Source: Effusibacillus consociatus
GTDB lineage: Bacteria; Bacillota; Bacilli; Tumebacillales; Effusibacillaceae
Direction of reading: 5' to 3'
NCBI RefSeq assembly: GCF_042652925.1
Contig: NZ_JBHSHC010000142.1
Span: 59,118-123,117 of the forward strand
Length of the DNA stretch: 64,000 nucleotides
Translations under genes and position numbers: made by a program
Shown: positions 26,424 to 33,967 of the stretch, in pieces
How the letters are laid out: each line of letters starts with the position of its first letter
Position numbering within the stretch: the first letter of the stretch is position 1
Notes under the pieces: model-generated
What the model was told of the DNA's origin: nothing
Seen by the model: the letters and a program-made list of their open reading frames with translations, nothing else
The model's database searches: none

Positions 26424-26915
26424 ATGGCGTTGCAAGAAGGATTGCTGCAGGAGGATGTTTTTTGGAACCTCCTAGAAGAAGTCAAGGATCCCGAAATTCC
26501 GGCTGTCAGTATGGTTGAAATGGGGATGATCAATAAGGTTAGTGTAGAAGACGATGTTGTATCGGTTGAAGTTTTGCCCACCTTTGTCGGTTGCCCCGCC
26601 TTGGAAATTATGAAGAGTGCCATTGTAAAGAAACTCGGTACTGTGGAAGGGGTACGGGAAGTCCAGGTAAACTTTGTGTTTGAGCCAGCATGGTCATCCG
26701 ACCGGATAAGCGATTCGGGGCGGGAAAAATTGCGTGAATTTGGTATTGCTTCGCCCCCATGCAAGCACCGAATAGAAGAACCATGGGAAGTAAAATGTCC
26801 ATATTGCGGTTCTTCTCATACAACCATGGAAAACCTGTTTGGTCCAACAGCCTGTCGAAGCATTTTATATTGCAAGCACTGCAAAAATCCATTTGAAGCA
26901 ATGAAACCTATCTAA
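26424..26915 (+). CDS. paaD: PaaD, Fe-S assembly factor of the epoxidase
   Basis: A 163-residue PaaD: N-terminal MIP18/DUF59 domain (LLEEVKDPEIPAVSMVEMGM; PTFVGCPALEIM) and a C-terminal four-Cys zinc ribbon (CPYCGSSHT and YCKHCKNPF). It is needed for maturation of the epoxidase system. In Proteobacteria paaE, the reductase, follows; here an aldehyde dehydrogenase follows instead and no paaE is present in the window. Confidence 0.94.
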   Translation: MALQEGLLQEDVFWNLLEEVKDPEIPAVSMVEMGMINKVSVEDDVVSVEVLPTFVGCPALEIMKSAIVKKLGTVEGVREVQVNFVFEPAWSSDRISDSGREKLREFGIASPPCKHRIEEPWEVKCPYCGSSHTTMENLFGPTACRSILYCKHCKNPFEAMKPI

Positions 26916-26948
26916 AGTCGGTACATTTTATAGGGGGTCTTTTCTAAA

Positions 26949-28391
26949 ATGGCAGATCAAAAAAAGATGTTCATAAATGGAGAATGGGTACAGGCAGAAA
27001 ACGGAGAGACGCTGGAAGTAATAAATCCTGCTACGGGAGAATGTGTAGGTGTTGTAAGCTACGGTGATGGTCGTGACGCAGCAAAAGCCGTCGAGGCGGC
27101 TAGTGAAGCATTCAAGAGTTGGTCCAAATTAACCGCGAGAGAAAGGTCCAAGTATTTGTACAACCTCTACGAATTGGTTCGCAATCATCGTGATGAGTTA
27201 GCCGGTATTATTTCTGCCGAGATGGGGAAACCTTTGCGTGAAGCAAAGGGAGAAGTGCTGGGTGCAGCGGATAACTTTATGTGGTACGCAGAAGAAGCAA
27301 AACGGGTTTACGGTGAAACCATTCCAAGTTCCGTACCCAACAAGCGAATTATGGTGATCCGTCAGCCGGTAGGAGTGGTAGCAGCTATCACACCCTGGAA
27401 TTTCCCTGTTAACATGGTAGCCCGAAAGATTGCACCCGCACTGGCAGCAGGTTGTACCGTTGTGCTGAAACCGGCTGAAAGCACACCTCTAAGTGCCATC
27501 CGTTTGTTCGAATTGATCGAACAAGCCGGATTCCCCAAAGGGGTTGCAAATCTGGTTGTTGGGAAACCGGAACTAGTGGGCCAAGAGTTTATCGATAATC
27601 CAAAAGTCCGTAAAATTGCGTTTACCGGATCTACACGAGTCGGGAAACTGCTTATGGAAGGTGTGGCCAAACATGTGAAACGGGTAAGTCTGGAGTTAGG
27701 CGGTCATGCTCCGTTTATCGTATTTGACGATGCGAATCTGGATGCTGCCGTTGAAGGATTGTTTGAAAGTAAATTCCGCACTTCGGGGCAAATGTGTATT
27801 TGTACGAATCGTCTTTACGTACATGAGTCGATCCTGGAATCGTTTAGCAACAAACTGGTAGAGAGATTAAAGAAGACAAAGGTAGGAGACGGAAGACATA
27901 AAGATACAGAGATCGGTCCATTAATCAACGAAAATGGTCTCAATAAAGTATTAGAGCACATCCAAGATGCCAAAGCAAAGGGCGGACGTATTCTTTATGG
28001 CGGCAATCGATTGACCGAGGGAGATCTCGGAAAAGGGTTTTTTATCGAGCCTACGGTTATTGTCGATGTGACACCAGAAATGAAAATTTCTTATGAAGAA
28101 ACCTTTGGTCCAGTAGTACCGATCATTCCATTTGAGGATGAAGCCTCTGTAGTGGCAATGGCGAACGATTCAAACTATGGGTTAGCCGCTTATGTATACA
28201 CCGAGAACAATAGTCGCTGTCTCCGTATGGCCGAATCCTTGGAATACGGAATTGTCGGAATTAACGACGGTGCCCCAACCCAAACGCAAGCACCTTTTGG
28301 CGGATTCAAGGAAAGCGGAATCGGTCGCGAAGGCGGGTACTATGCAATGGAAGAGTTTCTGGAGACCAAATTTGTTTCGTTTGGTATTTAA
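26949..28391 (+). CDS. NAD(P)-dependent aldehyde dehydrogenase (semialdehyde type), likely replacing the PaaZ dehydrogenase domain
   Basis: A 480-residue aldehyde dehydrogenase closest in style to succinate-semialdehyde dehydrogenases: TPWNFPVNMVARKIAPALAA, FTGSTRVGK, catalytic Glu in VSLELGGHAPF and catalytic Cys in RTSGQMCICTNRL. Co-directional with paaABCD and ended by a strong terminator, it probably oxidises 3-oxo-5,6-dehydrosuberyl-CoA semialdehyde. In E. coli PaaZ this domain is fused to a MaoC-type oxepin-CoA hydrolase; no such domain exists here. The alternative is a general GabD-like role. Confidence 0.88.
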   Translation: MADQKKMFINGEWVQAENGETLEVINPATGECVGVVSYGDGRDAAKAVEAASEAFKSWSKLTARERSKYLYNLYELVRNHRDELAGIISAEMGKPLREAKGEVLGAADNFMWYAEEAKRVYGETIPSSVPNKRIMVIRQPVGVVAAITPWNFPVNMVARKIAPALAAGCTVVLKPAESTPLSAIRLFELIEQAGFPKGVANLVVGKPELVGQEFIDNPKVRKIAFTGSTRVGKLLMEGVAKHVKRVSLELGGHAPFIVFDDANLDAAVEGLFESKFRTSGQMCICTNRLYVHESILESFSNKLVERLKKTKVGDGRHKDTEIGPLINENGLNKVLEHIQDAKAKGGRILYGGNRLTEGDLGKGFFIEPTVIVDVTPEMKISYEETFGPVVPIIPFEDEASVVAMANDSNYGLAAYVYTENNSRCLRMAESLEYGIVGINDGAPTQTQAPFGGFKESGIGREGGYYAMEEFLETKFVSFGI

Positions 28392-28405
28392 TGTCGATAC
28401 CGGAA

Positions 28406-28446
28406 AAGGCCGTGTCAAGAGAAACTATTGACACGGCCTTTCATTT
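28406..28446 (+). terminator. Strong terminator after the second paa unit
   Basis: AAAGGCCGTGTCAA / TTGACACGGCCTTT, a perfect 14-bp stem with a 9-base loop. It is flanked by A- and T-rich tracts and may terminate the convergent gamma-glutamyltransferase gene too. Confidence 0.92.
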
Positions 28447-28471
28447 CTGTATCAACCAATTCTTATTTCCC

Positions 28472-30079
28472 TTACCAAGCAGCCACTTGGCCATCCGTAC
28501 GGGGTTCTGTTCCTCCAACAAGTACTCCGTTCTCTTGTCTCCAAATAATTTGTCCTCGACCGAAGCCGCCGGATCCTAAAGCCCATTTTACGTCATGGCC
28601 TTTTCGGGCAAGGGAATCCACAATATGTACAGGCGTGGAATGCTCCACTTCTACCGTTTTTCCTTGGATCCACTGCCACCTTGGCGCATCGAGTGCCGAT
28701 TGTGGATTGAGTTGGAAATCCACCGTATTCATGACCACTTGCACATGTCCCTGCGGTTGCATAAAGGCGCCCATGACGCCGAATGGTCCAACGGGTTTAC
28801 CGTCTTTAGTCAAGAAACCGGGGATAATCGTGTGATACGGTTTTTTGCCGGGTTCGAGCCGATTGTCATGTGTCTCATCCAAAGTAAAGTTGCGACCCCG
28901 ATTGTGAAGGGCGATCCCTGTTCCCGGTACTACCAAGCCCGAGCCGAATCCCAGATAGTTGCTTTGGATGTAAGACACCATGTTTCCTTCCCCATCTGCC
29001 GTACACAGATAAACGGTACCTCCCCGTGCAGGCTGTCCGGGCTCCGGTTGAAGGGCCTCTTTTCCGATGAGGCGGCGACGTTCTTCCGCGTATGCATCAG
29101 ACAATAAGTCTTCAACACCTACAGACATCTTACGGGGGTCGGCAATATACTTCTTCCCGTCAGCATACGCGAGTTTCATTGCTTCAATTTGTTTATGATA
29201 CGTGTCTACCGTGTCACGTTCCGAAAAGTCGAATCCTTTTAAAATGTTCAATGTCATGAGAGCGACAAGCCCATGTCCATTAGGCGGGATTTCCCACACA
29301 TCATACCCTCGGTAATTCACATTAATAGGAGTAACCCACTCGGGTTTAAAGGCCGAAAGGTCTTCCGCGGTCAGATAGCCGCCATATTGCTTCGAAAATT
29401 GGCCAATTTTTTCGGCCAAGTCACCGCGGTAGAACGAGTCCGCTTTAGTCTCAGCAATCGATTGCAAAGTTCTGGCATGATCGGGCGAACGCCAAATCTC
29501 ACCCGGTCGAGGTGACCTAGCCGCCGGAGTGAACGTGTCGAACCAACTTTTGAATTCGTCACCTTTCAGGATCTCTGCATATGTCGTTGCCGTCTGTTCC
29601 CAGTAATATGCAAGTACCGGCGTAAGCGGGTACCCGTTCTCCGCATATTCAATTGCGGGACGTACTACCTCAGTCAGCGGAAGTTTCCCGAATTTACCGG
29701 ACAGTTCGGCCCAGGCAGCCGGTGCTCCCGGAACGGTTACCGGAATAAAACCATGCTCGGGAATCTCTTCATGCCCGGATTTTTTCAATGATTCGATCGA
29801 TATGCTTTGCGGAGCCGGACCGCTGGAATTCAAACCATGCAGTTTTCCGTTTGTCCAAACTAAAGCAAATGCATCGCCGCCGATCCCGTTTGACGTAGGT
29901 TCAACCACCGTCAATGTTGCCGCCGTTGCAATTGCTGCATCAATTGCATTGCCGCCTTTTCTCAGGATCTCAAGTCCCGCTTGTGCGGCCAGGGGCTGCG
30001 AAGTGGCCACCATTCCGTTTTTGGCGTATACGACAGAACGACGGGACGAATACTGATAACTCAACGAATCAAAGTTCAA
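28472..30079 (-). CDS. Gamma-glutamyltransferase family protein without signal peptide (YwrD-like)
   Basis: A 535-residue Ntn-hydrolase of the gamma-glutamyltranspeptidase family. The large-subunit start GMVATSQPLAAQAGLEILRK and glycine-rich SNGIGGDAF are visible; the autocleavage site with its nucleophilic Thr is in ARGGTVYLCTADGEGNM near residue 354. There is no signal peptide, unlike secreted GGT, which matches the YwrD subgroup of Bacillus. The start is TTG 30079 with GAGGAGAGG upstream on the minus strand. It may cleave glutathione-like or gamma-glutamyl compounds, or act as a cephalosporin-acylase-like hydrolase; the substrate is unknown. Confidence 0.9.
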   Translation of the reverse strand: MNFDSLSYQYSSRRSVVYAKNGMVATSQPLAAQAGLEILRKGGNAIDAAIATAATLTVVEPTSNGIGGDAFALVWTNGKLHGLNSSGPAPQSISIESLKKSGHEEIPEHGFIPVTVPGAPAAWAELSGKFGKLPLTEVVRPAIEYAENGYPLTPVLAYYWEQTATTYAEILKGDEFKSWFDTFTPAARSPRPGEIWRSPDHARTLQSIAETKADSFYRGDLAEKIGQFSKQYGGYLTAEDLSAFKPEWVTPINVNYRGYDVWEIPPNGHGLVALMTLNILKGFDFSERDTVDTYHKQIEAMKLAYADGKKYIADPRKMSVGVEDLLSDAYAEERRRLIGKEALQPEPGQPARGGTVYLCTADGEGNMVSYIQSNYLGFGSGLVVPGTGIALHNRGRNFTLDETHDNRLEPGKKPYHTIIPGFLTKDGKPVGPFGVMGAFMQPQGHVQVVMNTVDFQLNPQSALDAPRWQWIQGKTVEVEHSTPVHIVDSLARKGHDVKWALGSGGFGRGQIIWRQENGVLVGGTEPRTDGQVAAW

Positions 30080-30156
30080 TGTGACCTCTCCTCTCAGGCT
30101 GGTTAAACGCCTCTTGTATACTGCCGAAGTTCGACAGTTGTGGCTTTATGCACACT

Positions 30157-30193
30157 AAAAGCCTTAAACCGTGTAATTGGTTCAAGGCTTTAT
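30157..30193 (-). terminator. Terminator of the small gene at 30208
   Basis: AAGCCTTGAACC / GGTTTAAGGCTT stem on the minus strand followed by T-rich sequence. The core stem resembles the terminator at 9319. Confidence 0.75.
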
Positions 30194-30207
30194 GATTGCC
30201 GCCAAGT

Positions 30208-30516
30208 TTATTCGACAGGGAGATCGCTTTCGCTGTGTTCCAGCCATTCGTCCAATACTTGTTTGTCGAGCACTCGATTTGTAATCATGGCCAACTGCTT
30301 AAAGGTAAACAAATCACGCCAGTTAGCACCCGCGCTGTCTGCTATGCGAATCGTAGTCAAGAGGCTCGCCCACGCCGCGTGGCGTTTATACCAAAAGAAC
30401 GACTGGTTCTCGATCATATAGGGGTAAAGATCGTCAAATGAAGTGTGCTTACAGGCAACCGTTCGGTCAAACTCTTCTTTCGCTTCCCGTACAAAAGCTA
30501 ATATATCCAAAGACAT
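30208..30516 (-). CDS. Small helical protein of unknown function
   Basis: A protein of about 102 residues that I do not recognise. It is charged and helix-rich (MSLDILAFVREAKEEFDRTV) with an aromatic centre (PYMIENQSFFWYKRHAAW) and no signal peptide or membrane segment. ATG 30516 has AAAGGAGGG nine bases upstream; GTG 30522 is too close to it. The 3' third exists a second time as a broken fragment at 9364-9465, so the gene has been duplicated in this genome. It has its own terminator and lies alone between the GGT gene and the SASP-like gene. Confidence 0.75.
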   Translation of the reverse strand: MSLDILAFVREAKEEFDRTVACKHTSFDDLYPYMIENQSFFWYKRHAAWASLLTTIRIADSAGANWRDLFTFKQLAMITNRVLDKQVLDEWLEHSESDLPVE

Positions 30517-30604
30517 GGGCACTTCCCTCCTTTACTTCCATCATACATGACAGAAGTGGGTTTCGGGAAGAGTTGTCTTTTACCAATCAAGAACGTAAGA
30601 TTCG

Positions 30605-30636
30605 TTAAGAAAAGGGGATCACAATCCGCGACCCCC
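30605..30636 (-). terminator. Terminator of the repeat-rich SASP-like gene
   Basis: On the minus strand GGGGGTC / GATCCCC stem followed by TTTTCTT. Confidence 0.7.
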
Positions 30637-30652
30637 TCGTTCTGACGGTGAG

Positions 30653-31575
30653 TTACTGAATGATTTGTCCAAGGTCTCGTGCAATGTCCTGCTGCACTTG
30701 CTGCGGGTTAGTTCCGGCAAATCCGGGCGAGAGGATGGACTGTGCGCCACCTGCTGCTGCCCCACCGAGATCACGCGAAATGTCTTGGCGAACTTGTTGC
30801 GGATTCGTTCCGTAACCAGGTTGGAACATCGATTGTGCTCCATATCCGGCTTGTTGTGCCATTCCTGCTTGTTGTGTCATCCCTGCTTGTGCACCCCAGC
30901 CGGTTTGACCTGCTTGACCGCCGAGATCACGGGAAATATCCTGGCGAACTTGTTGAGCGTCAGTTCCGAAGCCCGGCTGGAACATTGTTTGTGCCCCAAA
31001 ACCGCCAGCTTGCTGTGCCATTCCAGCTTGTGCTCCATAGCCAGCTTGTGCTCCATAGCCAGCTTGTGGAGCAGCCCAACCAGCTTGACCGCCCAGATCG
31101 CGGGAAATCTCTTGGCGAACTTGCTGCGGGTTAGTTCCGGCAAATCCCGGTTGGAACATGGATTGTACTCCATAGCCAGCTTGTGCTCCATAGCCAGCTT
31201 GTGCTCCATAGTCAGCTTGTGGAGCAGCCCAACCAGCTTGACCGCCCAGATCGCGGGAAATCTCTTGGCGAACTTGCTGCGGGTTAGTTCCGGCAAATCC
31301 CGGTTGGAACATGGATTGTACTCCAAAGCCAGCTTGTTGAGCCATTCCTGCTTGTGCTCCATAGCCAGCTTGTGGAGCAGCCCAACCAGCTTGACCGCCC
31401 AGATCGCGGGAAATCTCTTGGCGAACTTGCTGCGGGTTAGTACCAAAGCCGGGTTGGAACATGGCTTGTGCCCCATAGCCAGGTTGTGGTGCACCCCAAC
31501 CTGCTTGACCAGCCTGACCGAATTGTTGTCTCACTTGTTGAGGATTGGTGCCGGCAAAGCCCGGTTGGAACATCG
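30653..31575 (-). repeat. Seven tandem coding repeats of the SASP-like protein
   Basis: DNA-level tandem repeats are strongest at about 31040-31440, where successive units are nearly identical, including runs of the short repeat encoding YGAQAG. This implies recent duplication or slippage. Confidence 0.85.
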
Positions 31576-31669
31576 CTTGTGCTCCGCCTTGAAGCGTTTG
31601 CGCGATTTGTTGAATTTGCTGCAGCGACTGCTGAGCCTGCTGTGCTGCTTGTTGAATTCTTCTCGGCAT
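30653..31669 (-). CDS. Repeat-rich protein resembling an expanded gamma-type small acid-soluble spore protein
   Basis: A 338-residue, Gln/Gly/Ala-rich protein with no Cys. After a Gln-rich head (IQQAAQQAQQSLQQIQQIAQ) come seven imperfect repeats of a unit reading MFQPGFAGTNPQQVRQ then EISRDLGGQAGW. The GTNPQQVRQ core resembles the ETNAQQVRKQN repeats of gamma-type SASP (SspE), which store amino acids in spores; normal family members have two or three repeats and under 100 residues. ATG 31669 follows AAGGAGG. A good sigma-G-type promoter precedes it. Assignment to SASP is by repeat similarity and promoter; another low-complexity spore protein is possible. Confidence 0.6.
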   Translation of the reverse strand: MPRRIQQAAQQAQQSLQQIQQIAQTLQGGAQAMFQPGFAGTNPQQVRQQFGQAGQAGWGAPQPGYGAQAMFQPGFGTNPQQVRQEISRDLGGQAGWAAPQAGYGAQAGMAQQAGFGVQSMFQPGFAGTNPQQVRQEISRDLGGQAGWAAPQADYGAQAGYGAQAGYGVQSMFQPGFAGTNPQQVRQEISRDLGGQAGWAAPQAGYGAQAGYGAQAGMAQQAGGFGAQTMFQPGFGTDAQQVRQDISRDLGGQAGQTGWGAQAGMTQQAGMAQQAGYGAQSMFQPGYGTNPQQVRQDISRDLGGAAAGGAQSILSPGFAGTNPQQVQQDIARDLGQIIQ

Positions 31670-31706
31670 TCTGATTCCTCCTTGATTTTTTGTAACCAAC
31701 AAGAAG

Positions 31707-31735
31707 TAGTGTGCCCGTTATGATCAAGGGTATGC
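31707..31735 (-). promoter_or_regulatory. Sigma-G/sigma-F-type forespore promoter
   Basis: On the minus strand GCATA (31731-31735), a 17-base spacer and CACACTA (31707-31713). This matches the forespore consensus GHATR-N17/18-CATWHTA with one mismatch in the -10 box, about 40 bases before the SASP-like start. Confidence 0.65.
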
Positions 31736-31810
31736 CGAACTTTTTTTGAGAAAATTTTTAAGAGATGTCAACACCTCGTGTTTGCTTGCCCTCAAAGGCT
31801 TCTTGAATTG

Positions 31811-32053
31811 TCACAAAGCAGTTTTTGCAGCTTTGATTGCCGCTTCTTCATTGAAACGGCGGGTTTGTTGATCGCAAACGCCTGTATCAATCGATGGCAC
31901 CACACTGATGATGCGAACGGTTCCTCTCGAATTCTCAAGGGTCACAGGCGACAGATCGTTGGCCAATACGGTAAAGTTTGGCGCTTCATCTCCTACTTTC
32001 ACTTCATTGCCTAACAATGTCACCGGTTTTTCTTTAAATGTCACTTGAGCCAC
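31811..32053 (-). pseudogene. tpx: Thiol peroxidase Tpx with a large internal in-frame deletion
   Basis: An 80-residue protein whose first 71 or so residues are ordinary Tpx (VTFKEKPVTLLGNEVKVGDE; SVVPSIDTGVCDQQTRRFN with the peroxidatic Cys). It then jumps from NEEAA straight to IKAAKTAL and a stop, which resembles the extreme C-terminus of normal Tpx (about 167 residues). Roughly 85 codons, including the resolving Cys region WCGA, are missing, probably through recombination at the short EAA repeat. GTG start with AGGAGG upstream, so it may still be expressed. It is probably a non-functional relic, though a truncated peroxiredoxin-like peptide cannot be excluded. Confidence 0.8.
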
Positions 32054-32177
32054 AATGAATCCCTCCTAAGCTGAAGTATGTACGAAGTAATCATACAGTC
32101 CTTTTTGGCAGCAGGCAAGAATTATGTTATAATAACAATAACTTTTGGTTATATAATGACTCAGACAAAGGGGATGT

Positions 32178-32534
32178 ATGAGAATGGTGACGCTGACAGA
32201 ATCGGCCGCAAATAAAGTGAAATCGTTACTTTCCGATAAGGAAGAAGGATTATCTCTGCGAGTGTTTATCAAATCAGGAGGCTGCAGCGGATTTTCTTAT
32301 GGAATGGCGCTTGATAACGCGAAAAACGACGATTGCGTCCTGGAGGAAAAGGGGGTTCAGGTTGTGATCGATCCTGAAAGTGCCAGGTTCTTACCGGGCG
32401 CAGAAGTGGATTATGTAGATTCGATGATGGGGGCGGGATTTAAAATCACAAATCCGAACGCAGTGTCCAGCTGCGGCTGTGGAAGCTCTTTCCGTACCGC
32501 GACGGAAGAGGGAAAACCGGGATCCTGCTCCTGA
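32178..32534 (+). CDS. A-type iron-sulfur cluster carrier (IscA/ErpA/HesB family)
   Basis: A 118-residue A-type Fe-S carrier with the three conserved cysteines: GGCSGFSYGMALD (about residue 36) and SSCGCGSSF near residue 97. It delivers [4Fe-4S] or [2Fe-2S] clusters to apoproteins. AAAGGGG precedes ATG 32178, and a TATAAT at 32152-32157 suggests a promoter of its own. It is a single-gene unit ended by a strong terminator. In Bacillales the homologue is YutM/SufA-like; the exact orthology is not certain. Confidence 0.9.
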   Translation: MRMVTLTESAANKVKSLLSDKEEGLSLRVFIKSGGCSGFSYGMALDNAKNDDCVLEEKGVQVVIDPESARFLPGAEVDYVDSMMGAGFKITNPNAVSSCGCGSSFRTATEEGKPGSCS

Positions 32535-32564
32535 GTCTTGAACCATACGGTTCAAGACTTTTTT
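32534..32564 (+). terminator. Terminator of the A-type carrier gene
   Basis: AGTCTTGAACC-ATAC-GGTTCAAGACT followed by TTTTTT; the stem begins within the stop codon. Confidence 0.93.
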
Positions 32565-32720
32565 AACAGCGAATCTTTCCAAACTTCTAACTATTGAGCA
32601 CGAGGCGAAAATGGGCGCCTTCCTGGTCATGAGCCCGAACCTTTTACTGAAGTTGATGATAAACTGATAGAAAAGTATGAGAACATGCGTCACACTCAAT
32701 TTTTAGGAGGGAGTGGGTTA

Positions 32721-33404
32721 ATGGCCATTCTTATTTGTAACGATCCCGGCCATGGCGGAACCGATCCGGGGACACAAGGAAATGGACTTGTCGAAAAATC
32801 GCTGACTTTGGAATTCGCCCTCAGGACCAACGAAAGATTGAAAGAGCATGGCTTTCAGACAATAATGACGAGAACCGACGATCGATTTGTGGGTCTGTCA
32901 GAACGTGCCGATATCGCAAATAATGCCAAAGCAAATTATTTTATATCTTACCATATTAACGCGGGTGGAGGGACAGGTTTTGAATCCTATGTCATGCAGG
33001 GGTATGACAACGGGGACACCGCCCGCATTCGCGGGATCATTCACAATCATGTGACCGCTCATTTCGCGAATTACGGTTTACCCGATCGTGGAAAAAAACA
33101 AGCGGATTTTGCGGTTCTCAGGGAGACCAATATGCCCGCTGTCCTGCTGGAATTCGGTTTCCTCGACAATCCTGCAGATGCTGCAAAGCTCAAGGATGAG
33201 GGTTTCAAGAGTGGAATTGTGGAAGCTGTGGTCAAAGGTGTCTGTGAAGCCTACGGAGTTGCGTATTCCCCTACGAGACCTGTATACCGGGTGATTGAAA
33301 ACGGTGTACAAACGGGGGCGTACAGCGATCCTAAGAATATCCTGGCGGTTGTGGAAAGAGCGATTGCTGCCGGGGTGGCGGATATCCTGGTAAAAAAGGT
33401 GTAA
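32721..33404 (+). CDS. N-acetylmuramoyl-L-alanine amidase (Amidase_3)
   Basis: A 227-residue zinc amidase that cleaves the MurNAc-L-Ala bond of peptidoglycan. Zinc ligands lie in CNDPGHGG (His), GLVEKSLT (Glu) and ISYHINAG (His); the catalytic Glu is in VLLEFGFLDN. A short C-terminal segment (VYRVIENGVQTGAYSDPKN) resembles a SPOR-like repeat. No signal peptide is present, as in phage endolysins or proteins released by lysis of the mother cell. ATG 32721 follows TAGGAGGG. No phage genes surround it. Confidence 0.9.
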   Translation: MAILICNDPGHGGTDPGTQGNGLVEKSLTLEFALRTNERLKEHGFQTIMTRTDDRFVGLSERADIANNAKANYFISYHINAGGGTGFESYVMQGYDNGDTARIRGIIHNHVTAHFANYGLPDRGKKQADFAVLRETNMPAVLLEFGFLDNPADAAKLKDEGFKSGIVEAVVKGVCEAYGVAYSPTRPVYRVIENGVQTGAYSDPKNILAVVERAIAAGVADILVKKV

Positions 33405-33413
33405 GCCCACGAC

Positions 33414-33444
33414 GGGTCGGAGTTGTTCCGGCTCGTTTTCTTTT
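33414..33444 (+). terminator. Terminator of the amidase gene
   Basis: GGGTCGGA-GTTGT-TCCGGCTC (8 pairs, two of them G-U) followed by GTTTTCTTTT. Confidence 0.75.
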
Positions 33445-33535
33445 CTGAGCTGGACGGAGCTTCAGGGGCAGAAGCCGTTTCTTGCAGCTGGCAAATGACA
33501 TACGATATTCCACCAGCAACAAGGGAGGTCTCACC

Positions 33536-33766
33536 ATGAAAACAAATAGCAAGAAAGCGCAAACCAAACAGTCGACCGCGTGTATTATTTTTTGCACCAA
33601 TTTATGCCGCAACTTTTTTCCGTTTCGCAGGTGTTTTACCCAATGTACCGCATGTTTGGCCGGGAGAAGTGTTGGAACCGGAGGGCCGTTTCGTTTAGGA
33701 AGCCGTTCCAGAAGCTGCAGCTGCACAAAAAGTAAAAGCAGTGGCAAGGGTTGCTCCTGCAGATAA
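33536..33766 (+). pseudogene. Short gene, either a Cys-rich 76-residue protein or a frameshifted relic
   Basis: ATG 33536 has a good GGGAGG site and opens a 76-residue frame rich in Cys, Arg and Ser (IIFCTNLCRNFFPFRRCF; SRSCSCTKSKSSGKGCSC). The next frame, entered at the T6 run near 33588, reads FFAPIYAATFFRFAGVLP and NVPHVWPGEVLEPEGRFV, meets TAG, then continues EAVPEAAAAQKVKAVARV. Its codon choice looks more like real coding here. I therefore favour an old gene broken by a one-base slip in the homopolymer and a nonsense change, but cannot exclude a genuine Cys-rich peptide. The function is unknown either way. Confidence 0.4.
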
Positions 33767-33875
33767 TAAGGTTTGCGCGGACGTGGGGTCCTTTTATTTT
33801 TGAATTCCCTGTTCTTAGACAGCTTGGTCTCATCATAAAACTATAAAACACTACACATTCCGAGAGGTGGGATTT

Positions 33876-33950
33876 TTGAAGGGACGGATTCTGGCGGTGT
33901 TTGTGATATCTGCGATGGTCTGGGTGGGATTGGTGTTTATTTCCCAATAG
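33876..33950 (+). CDS. 24-residue single-span membrane microprotein
   Basis: TTG 33876 lies six bases after GAGAGGTGG and opens a 24-codon frame: a short basic start (MKGR) followed by one hydrophobic helix (ILAVFVISAMVWVGLVFISQ), ended by TAG. This is the typical form of small bacterial membrane peptides. It lies 17 bases upstream of the next gene, which lacks a ribosome site of its own, so the two may be coupled. No homologue is recognised. Confidence 0.5.
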   Translation: MKGRILAVFVISAMVWVGLVFISQ

Positions 33951-33967
33951 AAAAATCGTTACAATTT

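Noticed and set aside
31040..31440. Regular direct repeats that could suggest a CRISPR array
   Set aside because: The repeats are in frame within a protein, there are no unique spacers, and no cas genes are near.
30665..31723. A long plus-strand open frame opposite the repeat-rich protein
   Set aside because: It is the mirror of a low-complexity repeat gene. It has no ribosome site, and the minus strand has an AAGGAGG site, a forespore promoter and a terminator.
32595..32720. In-frame TGA 42 codons before the amidase start with a GGCG/CGCC hairpin behind it, resembling a third selenoprotein signal
   Set aside because: The hairpin loop is only about 11 bases from the UGA, the sequence before the UGA is not coding and runs into the preceding terminator, and the amidase has a strong start of its own at 32721.
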